From Acetobacteraceae bacterium AT-5844 (GTDB taxonomy: Bacteria; Pseudomonadota; Alphaproteobacteria; Acetobacterales; Acetobacteraceae), in NCBI GenBank assembly GCA_000245075.1, contig JH599958.1, forward strand, positions 126,339 to 190,338: a stretch of 64,000 nt of DNA. Reading direction: 5' to 3'. Position 1 is the first letter of the stretch; each line of letters begins with the position of its first letter. Below are positions 1-8,550 of the stretch, piece after piece. Made by a program: the position numbers and the translations under genes. The notes under the pieces were generated by a model. That model did no database searches. It had not been told where the DNA came from and was given only the letters and a program-made list of their open reading frames with translations.

Positions 1-420
1 CGAACCCGCTCCGGGCTCCGAATATCCCTGAGCCCAGATATCCTCGCCGGAGAGAATGCGGGGCAGGAAACGCCGCTTCTGCTCTTCCGTGCCATGCTTG
101 ATCAGCAGAGGGCCGAGCATGATCAAACCCATGTCGCTGACCCGGGCGCAGCCATGCCGCTCCAGTTCCTCGATCATGATGAGCTGCTTGGTGGCGCCAA
201 GGCCCATCCCGCCATATTCCTGCGGCCAGTTGGGAGCCAGCCAGCCCTTGCGGGAGAGTGCGAGATACCAGGGACGATTCTCGTGCCAGTGCAGGCGTCG
301 GCGGGGAAAACGCATTTCCGCCGGATAGTTTGCCTCTATCCATTGCCGTACATGCAGGCGGAAGCTGGCATCATCCAAGGCATCAAGCGCTTCGGGCGAC
401 AGGTCGATCTCGGTTTCCAT
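1..420 (-). CDS. Acyl-CoA dehydrogenase, N-terminal part (cut by window edge)
   Basis: FAD-dependent dehydrogenase expected to oxidise an acyl-CoA to the 2-enoyl-CoA in the cytoplasm. The first 140 residues are present, read from the ATG at 420 down to base 1 without a stop. They carry the typical start of the family: residues 59-68 read GWLAPNWPQE, followed by a YGG turn, then the helical segment with IMIEELERHG and the GTEEQKRRFLP motif at about 109-120. The segment ending at the edge, GYSEPGAGS, is the usual flavin-binding loop. It is the last gene of a leftward operon, 47 bp after the enoyl-CoA hydratase. The FAD and C-terminal domains lie outside the window, so the substrate cannot be judged. 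Confidence 0.9.
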   Translation of the reverse strand, partial: METEIDLSPEALDALDDASFRLHVRQWIEANYPAEMRFPRRRLHWHENRPWYLALSRKGWLAPNWPQEYGGMGLGATKQLIMIEELERHGCARVSDMGLIMLGPLLIKHGTEEQKRRFLPRILSGEDIWAQGYSEPGAGS

Positions 421-467
421 CGGCGTTCTCCAGCCGGGCTCTGGCGGCCCGTTCTCGGCGGGTGGGA

Positions 468-1265
468 TCAGCGACCCACGAAGACAGGCTTGCGCTTCTC
501 CGCGAAGGCGCGTTGTGCCTCCCTCGTATCCTCCGTGCGGGCCAGCGCCACGGTCTGGCTCTGCTCGTAGCGATAGCCGTCGCGCAGCGGCATCTCCTCG
601 GTCATGCCGAAGGAGCGCTTGGCCGCCTGCACCGCCAGCGGACTCTTCGCCGCGATCTGCTTCGCGATAGACAGCGCCTCTGGCATCAGCGCCTCCGGCG
701 CCACGCAGGCGGAAGCGGCATTCATCCGCAACAGCTCCGGCCCGGTGATGCGCTTGGCTGTGTAGATCATCAGCCGCGCATCGGACTGACCGAAGAAGCG
801 CATCACATGCCGCACGCCCCCGGCAAGGCCGACATCCACCTCCGTCATCGCCAGGAAAGCGCTTTCCGAAACCACCAGGATGTCGCAGCAGAGGGCCAGA
901 ACGCAGCCCGCGCCGATGGCCGCGCCATTCACCGCCGCGATCACCGGCTTGCCGCATTCCATCACGGCATCGAATGCCGCGCGTACCAAGCGGTTATGAC
1001 GCGGATAAGCACCGGCTTCCTCCGATAGATTGGGCCGCTCCCGCAAATCAGCCCCCGCTGAGAATGCTCGCCCATCGCCAGTGAGAACGATGGCCCGCAC
1101 CTCCGGCAGGTCGCTCAAGGTGTCGAACACCCGCACGATTTCCTCGCGGAACAAGCGGTCCTGCGCATTCACCGGCGGCGCCTGCATCGTCACCGTCGCG
1201 ACATGCTCCTCCAGGCTCACGCGAAAGCGCTGCAAGCCTTGGAATAGGTCAGGCATGACGCTCAT
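468..1265 (-). CDS. Enoyl-CoA hydratase/isomerase family protein
   Basis: Crotonase-fold protein of 265 residues, the normal family length. It should act on an enoyl-CoA made by the neighbouring acyl-CoA dehydrogenase. The two oxyanion-hole segments are visible: SAGADLRE at about 69-76 and NGAAIGAGC at 113-121. At the place of the first catalytic glutamate of crotonase (GGGCEL) this protein has GAGCVL, so the first acid is valine. The second acid is kept (TEVDVG, E142). It may therefore be an isomerase or another crotonase activity and not a true hydratase. Its ATG overlaps the stop of the upstream CMD-like gene by four bases, which implies translational coupling. Confidence 0.85.
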   Translation of the reverse strand: MSVMPDLFQGLQRFRVSLEEHVATVTMQAPPVNAQDRLFREEIVRVFDTLSDLPEVRAIVLTGDGRAFSAGADLRERPNLSEEAGAYPRHNRLVRAAFDAVMECGKPVIAAVNGAAIGAGCVLALCCDILVVSESAFLAMTEVDVGLAGGVRHVMRFFGQSDARLMIYTAKRITGPELLRMNAASACVAPEALMPEALSIAKQIAAKSPLAVQAAKRSFGMTEEMPLRDGYRYEQSQTVALARTEDTREAQRAFAEKRKPVFVGR

Positions 1266-1888
1266 TCTCCCTTGGCCTCCGCCGTGGCCGTGCAGCGTGC
1301 CGGCGGCAGCTCCGGCAGCCCCTTGCCGGCCCAGGCCAGTGGCCGCAAAGGCGGCTCCACGCCATCCGGCAGCGGAATCTCATGGGCGTTCAAGGTCATG
1401 GAAACCATCGTGTAATAGCCAATGACTGCCGTCAGCTCGACTACGCCGCGCTCACCCCAGCGGTCCTTCACCGCACGATATACCGGCATCGGAACCTGGC
1501 CGGTCTGCTGAATTTCCCGGCTATACTCGTAAACTTCCGCTTCGGCAGGATCGGCGATCTCCGGCGCTTCACCTACACGGATGGCCTCGATGACAGCGGC
1601 GGAAAGCCCGGCATCAGCGGCTGCGCGAGCGTGGACCCACCATTCGATCTGGCTACCCCAGCGGCGCCCCGTCACCAGAATGGCGAGCTCGTTGAGTTGG
1701 CGTGGCAGCACCGTACCGAAGCGGAGGATTTCTCCCAGCTTTGACCAACGTTCTGCGAGCTCCGGGCTATGGATTGCCGCGCGGAGCGGACCGATCACGG
1801 CGCCACGGGGGCCAGCCACCACGGCGTCGTAGATACGGCGCTGCTCGGGCGAAAGCTCCGCCGGGCCTGGAAGATTGATGCGAGCCAT
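1262..1888 (-). CDS. Carboxymuconolactone decarboxylase (CMD)-family protein
   Basis: Small all-helical protein of 208 residues related to carboxymuconolactone decarboxylase/AhpD-like proteins. The core runs from about residue 45 (SKLGEILRFG) through LNELAILVTGRRW to ELTAVIGYYTMV near 160. The family includes ring-cleavage decarboxylases and peroxidase-like proteins. The usual CxxC pair of AhpD is absent, so a peroxidase role is unlikely. The start at 1888 is chosen because GGGAGAAAAAGGA lies just upstream; an in-frame start 30 bases further up is possible. It sits between the CoA-transferase and the enoyl-CoA hydratase. A role in the same acyl-CoA pathway is inferred from context only. Confidence 0.75.
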   Translation of the reverse strand: MARINLPGPAELSPEQRRIYDAVVAGPRGAVIGPLRAAIHSPELAERWSKLGEILRFGTVLPRQLNELAILVTGRRWGSQIEWWVHARAAADAGLSAAVIEAIRVGEAPEIADPAEAEVYEYSREIQQTGQVPMPVYRAVKDRWGERGVVELTAVIGYYTMVSMTLNAHEIPLPDGVEPPLRPLAWAGKGLPELPPARCTATAEAKGE

Positions 1889-1914
1889 GGCGTATCCTTT
1901 TTCTCCCGCTGCGG

Positions 1915-3156
1915 TCACAGCACGCCCTGCCGGGAGAGCGCCTCTCGTGCGGCGTCATCCAGCCCCAGCTCCGCCAGGATTTCATCGTTATGCTGGCCAA
2001 GGGTGGGCGGAGCGCGGTCGAAGCGCAGCGGTGCATCCTGGAAGCGCAGTGGACTCACCACCTGTGGTACCGTGCCAGCCAGGGGGTGCGGCAGGTGTCG
2101 CAGCATTTCCCGATGCTGAATCTGCGGGTCGTCGAAAACCTGCGGCACGGTGTTAATCGGCGCACAGGGAACGCCTGCCTCATCCAGCCGCCGGGTCAGC
2201 TCCCCCTTGGTAAAGTGCGAGAACGCCTCGTTCAGCAGCGGCGTCAGCGCGGCATTGTTCCTTACGCGGCCTGCATTCGTGGCGAAGCGCTCGTCACTGC
2301 CCCATTCAGGATGGCCGACGGCCTCGCACAACTTCCGAAACTGCCCGTCATTACCGACAGCAAGGACAAGCTGTCCATCAGCACAGGTGAACACGTCCTG
2401 CGGCTGAATATTCGGGTGCCGGTTGCCACCCTGCTTCGGTACCTTGCCACCCACCAGCCAGTTCATCGCCTGGTTGGCCAGAAAGGCAGCCTGCACATCC
2501 AACATCGCGAGGTCGATGGTGTCACCCTGCCCCGTTTCCGCGCGCCGCGCCAGCGCGCCCAGCACCGCCACCGTCGCGTACATGCCGGTCATCAGGTCCA
2601 CGATCGGAACGCCCACCTTCTGCGGGCCTGCGCCAGGCATGCCGTCGCGCTCGCCGGTCACGCTCATCAGCCCGCCCATGGCCTGCACGGCAAAGTCATA
2701 GGCCGCCTGGTCACGGCGTGGCCCATCTTGCCCAAAGCCCGTGACAGAGCAATAAATCAGGCGTGGGTTGATGGCACGTAATGATGCCGCATCAAGCCCA
2801 TAACGCGCCAACGCACCGGCCTTGAAGTTCTCGATGACAATATCCGATGTCGCCGCCAGCTTGCGCAGGATCTCCTGCCCCTCCGGCTTTGCCATGTCGA
2901 TGGTCAGGGAACGCTTGCCGCGGTTGACAGCCAGGAAATAGCCAGCCTCCCGCGTCGGGTTCCCCTCTTTGTCATTGAGGAAGGGCGGGCCCCAGCCGCG
3001 CGTATCGTCACCGGCACCGGGGCGCTCAACCTTGATGACGTCAGCGCCCATATCAGCCAGAATCTGCGTCGCCCAAGGCGCCGCCATGATCCGGCTGAGA
3101 TCCAGCACGCGGATATGGGCGAGCGGCCCACTGCGGGCCTTCTCTGCCTCAGGCAT
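1915..3156 (-). CDS. CaiB/BaiF-type CoA-transferase
   Basis: Family III CoA-transferase of 413 residues that would move CoA between a donor thioester and a carboxylic acid, activating the substrate of this operon. The N-terminal Rossmann part begins with IRVLDLSRIMAAPWATQ and the ADMGADVIKVERP motif (about 15-46). The likely catalytic aspartate is D187 in VGVPIVDLMTG. The small domain and the GQHNDEILAELG tail are complete. The ATG at 3156 has GGAG seven bases upstream and overlaps the end of the GST gene by eight bases. A longer reading frame upstream lacks family similarity and was not used. A second, divergent CoA-transferase lies at 55222. Confidence 0.88.
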   Translation of the reverse strand: MPEAEKARSGPLAHIRVLDLSRIMAAPWATQILADMGADVIKVERPGAGDDTRGWGPPFLNDKEGNPTREAGYFLAVNRGKRSLTIDMAKPEGQEILRKLAATSDIVIENFKAGALARYGLDAASLRAINPRLIYCSVTGFGQDGPRRDQAAYDFAVQAMGGLMSVTGERDGMPGAGPQKVGVPIVDLMTGMYATVAVLGALARRAETGQGDTIDLAMLDVQAAFLANQAMNWLVGGKVPKQGGNRHPNIQPQDVFTCADGQLVLAVGNDGQFRKLCEAVGHPEWGSDERFATNAGRVRNNAALTPLLNEAFSHFTKGELTRRLDEAGVPCAPINTVPQVFDDPQIQHREMLRHLPHPLAGTVPQVVSPLRFQDAPLRFDRAPPTLGQHNDEILAELGLDDAAREALSRQGVL

Positions 3157-3760
3157 CAACGATCTCCGTCGCGCGGAGAGAAGGCCGCGCCTCGAATTCC
3201 GCATGCCACGCGGCCAGCGCCGGGCGGCCCTCACGCCACGGCAGATGCGTGAAGCGGAAATCGAGATAGGACAGCGCCACGCCGATCGCGATATGGCAAA
3301 TGGCGAACGGCCTCTCCCGCAGTTCGGCAGCCAGACTTTCGAGACGGTCGAGCGTTGCCTCGGCCTTGATGGCGTAGCTGTCCAGCAGCGCCTGGGTCTG
3401 CCGCTCCGCTGGCTTGTCCCGTTCGTTGCGCCAGTAGATGAGGAGGTCGATCAGCCCCTGTCCGAGGCTATGCAGCGTCAGCACGCGCCAACGCGCGGCG
3501 CCCGCTCGCGGAAACAGGCTGCCACCAGCAAGATCGTCCAGATATTCGCAAATGGTCAGAGAGTCGAAGAGCACCGACCCATCCGGCAGAACCAGTGTCG
3601 GAATCTTGCTCAGCGGATTATCGGGCAGCAGCGTCGCGTTCGGCGTGTCCATGCGTACAACGGTGCGCACCGTCTCGATACGGTCAGCGATGCCGAGTTC
3701 ATGCGCCGCGATCATCACCTTGCGGACATAGGGCGAACGAGGAGACCAGTGCAGCTTCAT
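3149..3760 (-). CDS. Glutathione S-transferase family protein
   Basis: Protein of 203 residues with the two-domain GST layout. The thioredoxin-like N-terminal domain (about 1-80) has the SPRSPYVRKVMIAAHELG opening, with a serine in the position that activates glutathione, then SKIPTLVLPDGSVLFDSLTI for glutathione binding. The helical C-terminal domain follows. It is the first gene of the leftward operon and overlaps the CoA-transferase gene. GSTs in such operons often act as isomerases or dehalogenases, but the substrate cannot be read from the sequence. The 151 bp upstream, before the GntR gene, hold no other gene. Confidence 0.85.
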   Translation of the reverse strand: MKLHWSPRSPYVRKVMIAAHELGIADRIETVRTVVRMDTPNATLLPDNPLSKIPTLVLPDGSVLFDSLTICEYLDDLAGGSLFPRAGAARWRVLTLHSLGQGLIDLLIYWRNERDKPAERQTQALLDSYAIKAEATLDRLESLAAELRERPFAICHIAIGVALSYLDFRFTHLPWREGRPALAAWHAEFEARPSLRATEIVDA

Positions 3761-3911
3761 GGGGTAGCGTGCCTGGCGGCCTGCGTGGCGTTGCGCTTTT
3801 GCATGATGCTTCCTCCATCGCTGCGGCTCTGCGCCGCTATTGCCCTTTAGGTCAGCTTTATGGTTTTTATGGGCCGCGCGCAGGTGCCGTCAAGCACTCA
3901 TCGAGCGCAGG

Positions 3912-4700
3912 TCAGCCGGAGGAGTGGCCGGCGGAATGCCCTGTCGAAAGCTTGATGTCGATGCGCACGACATCGCCACGATAGATACCATCCGCGACCA
4001 GAATCAGCCGCCCATCCTGCTCCAGCGCCACGCGGCGCACATGTGCCACTGGTGCGTTCAGCGGCATCTTCAGCTGCTCAGCAACTTCCACATCGGCCAT
4101 ACCGATCGTCAGTGTCTGCCGCGCATCGCCGATCTTCACGCCCGGCAGGCTCGCCACCAGGTTCAGCGCTGTGCGTGTGCGCAAATCATGCGCCTTGACC
4201 TTGGGCCATAACCGCTCGTCCAGATACACATCCGCCAGCAGAAAAGGCTGCCCATCGCGCCAATGGCGCCGCCTCAGATGGCGGTAGCCCGAGGCAGGCT
4301 GCCCGATATCGGCGGAGGTCAGCGGCGGCATGGCCCCGCCCTGGCTACTGAGGATTTCAATTTCCGCACCCTCACGCGAACGCAGCAGGCCAGACCAATC
4401 CGTTTCCACCTCGCACCACAACCGGTTCGGGCCCTGGCTCCGCACGAAGGTGCCTTTCGCGCGGAACCGCTCGATCAGCCCTTCATCCTCCAACTGGCCC
4501 AGCGCCTGGCGGATGGTCGCGCGCGCCACCCCGCATTCGGCCGATAGTTCCTCAACAGTCGGAATCTGGTCCCCCGCGCGCCAGGCGCCGGAGTGGATGC
4601 GGCTCCTGAACAGCGTGGCCAGCTGAAGATAGCGGGGCACGGCGCTGCGGTTGAGGTCGACGACGCCCCGAAGGCCAGCGGCAGGTGAGGATTTCATCAT
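3912..4700 (-). CDS. GntR-family (HutC type) transcriptional regulator
   Basis: DNA-binding regulator of 262 residues. The winged helix lies at about 20-88: VPRYLQLATLFRSRI, the PTVEELSAECGVARATIRQAL recognition region, and the GTFVR wing. A UTRA ligand-binding domain fills about 105-255, ending with VADGIYRGDVVRIDI. HutC-type proteins usually repress a neighbouring catabolic operon and release DNA on binding an effector. It lies upstream of the GST operon on the same strand and divergent from a Bug gene at 4816. The 115-bp gap between them holds a small AT-rich inverted repeat that could be its operator. The effector is unknown. Confidence 0.88.
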   Translation of the reverse strand: MMKSSPAAGLRGVVDLNRSAVPRYLQLATLFRSRIHSGAWRAGDQIPTVEELSAECGVARATIRQALGQLEDEGLIERFRAKGTFVRSQGPNRLWCEVETDWSGLLRSREGAEIEILSSQGGAMPPLTSADIGQPASGYRHLRRRHWRDGQPFLLADVYLDERLWPKVKAHDLRTRTALNLVASLPGVKIGDARQTLTIGMADVEVAEQLKMPLNAPVAHVRRVALEQDGRLILVADGIYRGDVVRIDIKLSTGHSAGHSSG

Positions 4701-4776
4701 GCCTCCTGTTTGCGTCAGCAGCGTCCTGCCGCCAAGCCCTCGCGTCCGGAGTGCCGGAAGTGGCTTACAAAGGTCA

Positions 4777-4794
4777 ATAATATAGCCTTATTAT
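4777..4794. promoter_or_regulatory. AT-rich inverted repeat, candidate GntR operator
   Basis: ATAATA and TATTAT arms are separated by TAGCCT. This is the only AT-rich patch in the gap between the GntR gene and the Bug gene, and it lies about 20 bases before the Bug ribosome-binding site GGAGGAAA (4801). The position suits a repressor site for the Bug gene. The arms are short, so this is a weak candidate. Confidence 0.35.
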
Positions 4795-4815
4795 CGTTTT
4801 GGAGGAAACCCGAAC

Positions 4816-5796
4816 ATGATCAACGCCCCGTCCCGCCGCGTGCTGCTCACGGCTGGTCTCGCGCTGCCGGCTCTCTGGTCCGGCCGCGCCGCCCTGGCCC
4901 AAGGCGGAAAACCCGCCCGTCTCATTGTCCCCTATCCGCCCGGTGGAATCACCGATCTCGTCGCCCGTCGCGTGGCGGATGCGCTGGGCCGCCGCCAGGG
5001 CCGCGCCATCCTGGTGGATAACAGGCCCGGTGCCGGCGGCAATCTGGCGGCGGAACTGGCCGCCCGCGCCGCCCCGGATGGCGATACGCTCTACATGGCC
5101 TTCGCCGGCACCCATGCCATGAATGTCAGCCTCTATCCCCGGCTGAACTATGATCCGGTGAAAGACTTCACGCCGATCGGCCTGCTGATCGAATCGCCGC
5201 TCGCGCTCACCGTCCATCCCTCCGTGCCGGCGAATGATCTCGCCACCCTCACCGCCTATGCCAAGGCGCATCCGGAGGCGCTGGCCTTCGGCTCCTCCGG
5301 CAATGGCGGCGCCTCGCACCGCGCGCTGGAGCTGTACAAGGCGGCGGCGGGAGTGGAGATCCTGCATGTGCCCTACCGCGGCGCCGCCGCCTCCAATACC
5401 GATCTGCTGAGCGGCAAGATCCAGGGCATGTTCGATACGCTCATCACCGCCCTGCCCAACATCCAGTCCGGTGCCGTGCGCGCCCTGGCTGTCACCGGCC
5501 GGCAACGCTCGGCCCTGTTGCCCGATGTGCCGACCATGGCCGAGGCCGGCCTGCCCGGCTACCTCTTCGTCACCTGGCTCGGGCTGCTGACGCCGGCTGG
5601 CCTGCCTGACGCCCGGCGCGACGCCCTGAACGCTGATCTCCGCGCCGTGATGGCCGACCCCGCCATGAAGCAATGGTGTGCCGAGAACGGGCTGGAGCCC
5701 ACCCCCTCCTCGCCGCAGGAATTCGCCGAATACATGGCCGCCGAAACCGAACGCTTCGGTCGCTTCGTGCGCGAGACGGGCATGCGGGTGGAGTGA
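4816..5796 (+). CDS. Bug/TctC-type tripartite tricarboxylate transporter receptor
   Basis: Periplasmic binding protein of 326 residues. A signal peptide with a twin-arginine-like start (SRRVLLTAGLALPALWSG) ends near AALAQGG. The mature part has the family hallmarks PARLIVPYPPGGITDLVARRVAD, VDNRPGAGGNLAAE and AFGSSGNGGASH, followed by HVPYRGAAA. Bug proteins bind carboxylates and other small acids and work with TctA/TctB membrane proteins, neither of which is nearby. GGAGGAAA precedes the ATG. It is divergent from the GntR regulator and the acyl-CoA operon, so it may deliver that pathway's substrate. A terminator hairpin lies just downstream. Confidence 0.92.
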   Translation: MINAPSRRVLLTAGLALPALWSGRAALAQGGKPARLIVPYPPGGITDLVARRVADALGRRQGRAILVDNRPGAGGNLAAELAARAAPDGDTLYMAFAGTHAMNVSLYPRLNYDPVKDFTPIGLLIESPLALTVHPSVPANDLATLTAYAKAHPEALAFGSSGNGGASHRALELYKAAAGVEILHVPYRGAAASNTDLLSGKIQGMFDTLITALPNIQSGAVRALAVTGRQRSALLPDVPTMAEAGLPGYLFVTWLGLLTPAGLPDARRDALNADLRAVMADPAMKQWCAENGLEPTPSSPQEFAEYMAAETERFGRFVRETGMRVE

Positions 5797-5804
5797 ATGA
5801 AAAC

Positions 5805-5832
5805 GCGCCGCCCGGCCTCAACCGGGCGGCGC
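5805..5832 (-). terminator. Rho-independent terminator between convergent Bug genes
   Basis: An 11-bp perfect stem, GCGCCGCCCGG with CCGGGCGGCGC, has a six-base loop. Read leftward, the hairpin is followed by CGTTTTC, so it best terminates the leftward Bug gene that ends at 5839. On the other strand there is no T run. Confidence 0.8.
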
Positions 5833-5838
5833 CCACCA

Positions 5839-6807
5839 TCATTCCAGCGTGATGTTCGCGTCGCGGATCAGCCCGGCCCATTTCACCGATTCTCGTTGCA
5901 GATGATCGGCGAATTCTTCCGGGCTGGAACCCACGATGCGCACGCCGAGATCGACCAGCCGGCGGCGGGCATCGGGCTGCTCCAGTGCCGCGGCGACGGA
6001 ACGGTGGAGGCGCGCGATGCGGTCCCGCGGCGTGCCTGCGGGCGCCACGATGCCGTACCAGTTCTCGACATCGACGCCGCGCACACCGGCTTCGTCGAGC
6101 GTCGGCACATCCGGCAAGGCTGGCGAGCGTTCGGTGCTGCCCAGGGCGAGGCCGGTAATGGCTTTGTCGCGCACGGGGCCGACGAGCGCGGGCAGGTCCG
6201 CGAACATCAGGTCCACACGCCCGGCCAGCAGGTCGGTAATGGCCGGGGCCACACCGCGATACGGCACATGGACGAGCTGAATCTGCGTATGCAGGCCGAA
6301 GGACGCCATGGCGAGATGAGGCGAATTGCCATTGCCCGAGGAGGCGAATGTAAAGCGCCCCGGCTGTGCTTTCGCCTTGGCAATCAGCTCCTGTACATTG
6401 CTGATGCCGAGCTTCTTGCTGGCGACAAGCAGTTGAGGGACCGCGACAGCGAGGCTGACCGGCGCGAGATCCCGCTCCGCCTTGTACGGCACATCCGGCA
6501 GCAGGTGCTGCACGACGGTCATGCTGCCGACGCCCACCAGACCGATGGTGTAGCCATCCGGCTGCGCCTTCGCGACCGCATCCGTGCCGATGACGCCCCC
6601 GGCCCCCGAGCGGTTCTCAACGATGACGTTCTGGCCCAGGGACTTGTCCATCACGCTGGCCAGGACGCGCCCGATGGGGTCCGCCGAGCCCCCGGGCGGA
6701 AACGGCACGATCATGCGCACCGGGCGGTCGGGAAAGGTCTCGGCCCGCGCCGAGGGTGCAGCCATCAGGCAGGCCATTCCGCCGAGCAGATACCGGCGCT
6801 GGATCAT
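5839..6807 (-). CDS. Bug/TctC-type substrate-binding protein
   Basis: Second periplasmic Bug protein, 322 residues. It begins MIQRRYLLGGMACLMAAPSA and has a signal-peptide cleavage near ARAETFPDRP. Family motifs are MIVPFPPGGSADPIGRVLAS, VENRSGAGGVIGTDAVA, FASSGNGNSPH and HVPYRGVAPAI. The ATG at 6807 is chosen because GGGAGAGAAG lies upstream and the signal peptide follows directly; the frame stays open far upstream, but that part is antisense to other genes. It is convergent with the previous Bug gene and divergent from the flavin reductase/BKACE operon. It probably captures that operon's substrate. No TctAB genes are present. Confidence 0.9.
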   Translation of the reverse strand: MIQRRYLLGGMACLMAAPSARAETFPDRPVRMIVPFPPGGSADPIGRVLASVMDKSLGQNVIVENRSGAGGVIGTDAVAKAQPDGYTIGLVGVGSMTVVQHLLPDVPYKAERDLAPVSLAVAVPQLLVASKKLGISNVQELIAKAKAQPGRFTFASSGNGNSPHLAMASFGLHTQIQLVHVPYRGVAPAITDLLAGRVDLMFADLPALVGPVRDKAITGLALGSTERSPALPDVPTLDEAGVRGVDVENWYGIVAPAGTPRDRIARLHRSVAAALEQPDARRRLVDLGVRIVGSSPEEFADHLQRESVKWAGLIRDANITLE

Positions 6808-6936
6808 GAACTTCTCTCCCCTGTGCTGCGGCCTCATGGCCGGTTCTGGCGCTGACCCTGCTCGACTCCGCCCGTAAAAGTCAATAAGCTGGTTTTTAAG
6901 ATGAACAGACTTTAGGCCCACTGCCGTGGGAGGAAC

Positions 6937-7587
6937 ATGCCGATGATCTTCGATTTTTCGGAGCTGGACCGAGCCCGACGCACCAAGCTCCTGCTCTCCA
7001 CCGTGGTGCCACGCCCCATCGCCTGGGTGACCACGCAGGATGCCGCCGGCCGGGTGAACGCCGCTCCTTTCTCCTTTTTCAACCTGCTCTCCAGCGATCC
7101 GCCCATCCTCGGCCTGGGCATCGCCCCCCGCGAAGGGGCGGAGAAGGACACGGCGGCCAATATCCGCGCCGGTGGCCAGTTCGTCGTCAATCTCGTGAGC
7201 ATGGCCCTGGCGCCGGCCATGAACATGACCGCTGTGGATTTCGGCGCGGGCGTCGAGGAACTTCAGCAGGCGGGCCTTGAGGCCGCACCCTCCCACCGCG
7301 TCACCCCGCCCAGAATCGCGGAGGCGCCGGTCTCGCTGGAGTGCCAGGCGATGACATTGCTGCCACAGCCCAGCGGCAGTCTCATCGTGCTTGGCGAGGT
7401 GCTCGCGCTGCACATCGCGGAGGACAATCTGCTCGATGCCGAGCGCTGCTACGTGGACACGCCCGCGCTGGACCTCATCGGCCGACTGCATGGCGGTGGC
7501 TGGTACACACAGACCCGCCTGCCCGGCGCCTTCGAAATGCCGCGCCTGCCCACGCCGGCCAACCTCGCCGCGCCGGAAGGCCGCTGA
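6937..7587 (+). CDS. Flavin reductase-like (FMN-binding split barrel) protein
   Basis: Protein of 216 residues with the split-barrel fold of flavin reductases. Visible motifs are VVPRPIAWVTTQDAAGRVNAAPFSFFN (about 24-50), the SSDPPILGLGI strand and the NIRAGGQFVVNLVS helix region. Such proteins bind FMN and reduce it with NAD(P)H, or act as flavoenzymes themselves. GGGAGGAAC precedes the ATG. It begins a rightward operon with BKACE three bases downstream and a metallo-hydrolase after that. No partner monooxygenase is present, so its exact role is open. Confidence 0.82.
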   Translation: MPMIFDFSELDRARRTKLLLSTVVPRPIAWVTTQDAAGRVNAAPFSFFNLLSSDPPILGLGIAPREGAEKDTAANIRAGGQFVVNLVSMALAPAMNMTAVDFGAGVEELQQAGLEAAPSHRVTPPRIAEAPVSLECQAMTLLPQPSGSLIVLGEVLALHIAEDNLLDAERCYVDTPALDLIGRLHGGGWYTQTRLPGAFEMPRLPTPANLAAPEGR

Positions 7588-7590
7588 ACC

Positions 7591-8517
7591 ATGCAGGCTG
7601 CCGCGAACACCATTCTGACCTGCGCGGTGACGGGCTCCACCCTCACCCCCTCCATGTCGCCCTATCTGCCCGTGACGCCGGAGCAGATGATCACTCAGTC
7701 GCTGGAAGCCGCGGAGGCTGGCGCCGCCATTCTCCACTTCCACGCCCGCAATCCGGCCGATGGCCGCCCCACCAATGACATTGGCATCTGGCGGGAGTTC
7801 CTGCCGGAGATCCGCTCGCGCTGCGATGCCATCATCAACATGTCCTGCTCCATGGGCGCAACGGCGGAGGACCGGCTTTCCGCCGCGCTGGAATTACGGC
7901 CCGAGATCGCGACCGTCATCGTCGGCTCGATGAATTATGGGCGCTTCAAGAAGGCGCAAGATCAGGGGATCACCGAATTCGAGCACGAATGGGAACGGGA
8001 ATTCTACGGCCCCGCCTCGCACAGCATCGTCACGCAGAACACATTCGAGAAGATCGGCAGGATGATCGACATCCTTTCCGATCACGACATCGCCATGGAA
8101 TTCGAGTGCTACGATGTCGGCCATTTGTATATCCTGGAGCACCACCTGAAGCAGCGCCCGCGCGCCCAACGGCCGGTCATCGTGCAGTTCCTCACCGGCA
8201 TTCTGGGCGGCATTCCCTCAGGCATCGAACACCTGCTGCATATGAAGCAAACAGCGAAGCGCCTGTTCGGCCAGGACCTCTCCCTCTTCATCCATGGCAC
8301 TGGCCCGCACAATATGCGTGCGGCCACCTATGGCGGGCTGATGGGCACACATATCCGGGTGGGGCAGGAGGACAATCTGCTGGAACGGCCGGGCCGGCTC
8401 TTCCGCTCCAATGCGGAGCAGGTCACAAAGATCCGCCGCATCCTCGGGGAGTTCGATATCGCCCTGGCCAGCCCCGCGGAGGCGCGGCAGCGCCTCGGGC
8501 TGCCCGCCCGCGGTTGA
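7591..8517 (+). CDS. BKACE family (3-keto-5-aminohexanoate cleavage-like) enzyme
   Basis: TIM-barrel enzyme of 308 residues in the beta-keto acid cleavage enzyme family. Members condense a beta-keto acid with acetyl-CoA and split it into acetoacetate and a new CoA ester, using a bound metal. The first metal ligands are clear in LHFHARNP (H49 and H51). Further family blocks are INMSCSMG, MEFECYDVGHL and FLTGILGGIPSG. The substrate group varies widely and cannot be read from sequence alone. It is bracketed by a flavin reductase-like protein and an MBL-fold hydrolase, with a Bug protein divergent, which suggests an uptake and degradation unit for one keto acid. Confidence 0.88.
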   Translation: MQAAANTILTCAVTGSTLTPSMSPYLPVTPEQMITQSLEAAEAGAAILHFHARNPADGRPTNDIGIWREFLPEIRSRCDAIINMSCSMGATAEDRLSAALELRPEIATVIVGSMNYGRFKKAQDQGITEFEHEWEREFYGPASHSIVTQNTFEKIGRMIDILSDHDIAMEFECYDVGHLYILEHHLKQRPRAQRPVIVQFLTGILGGIPSGIEHLLHMKQTAKRLFGQDLSLFIHGTGPHNMRAATYGGLMGTHIRVGQEDNLLERPGRLFRSNAEQVTKIRRILGEFDIALASPAEARQRLGLPARG

Positions 8518-8550
8518 TTGGCGCACGATATCGAGGAGGAAGGACGAAGC

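Noticed and set aside
5839..7743. A 634-residue version of the Bug protein
   Set aside because: The added part is antisense to the flavin reductase gene; the signal peptide begins at 6807.
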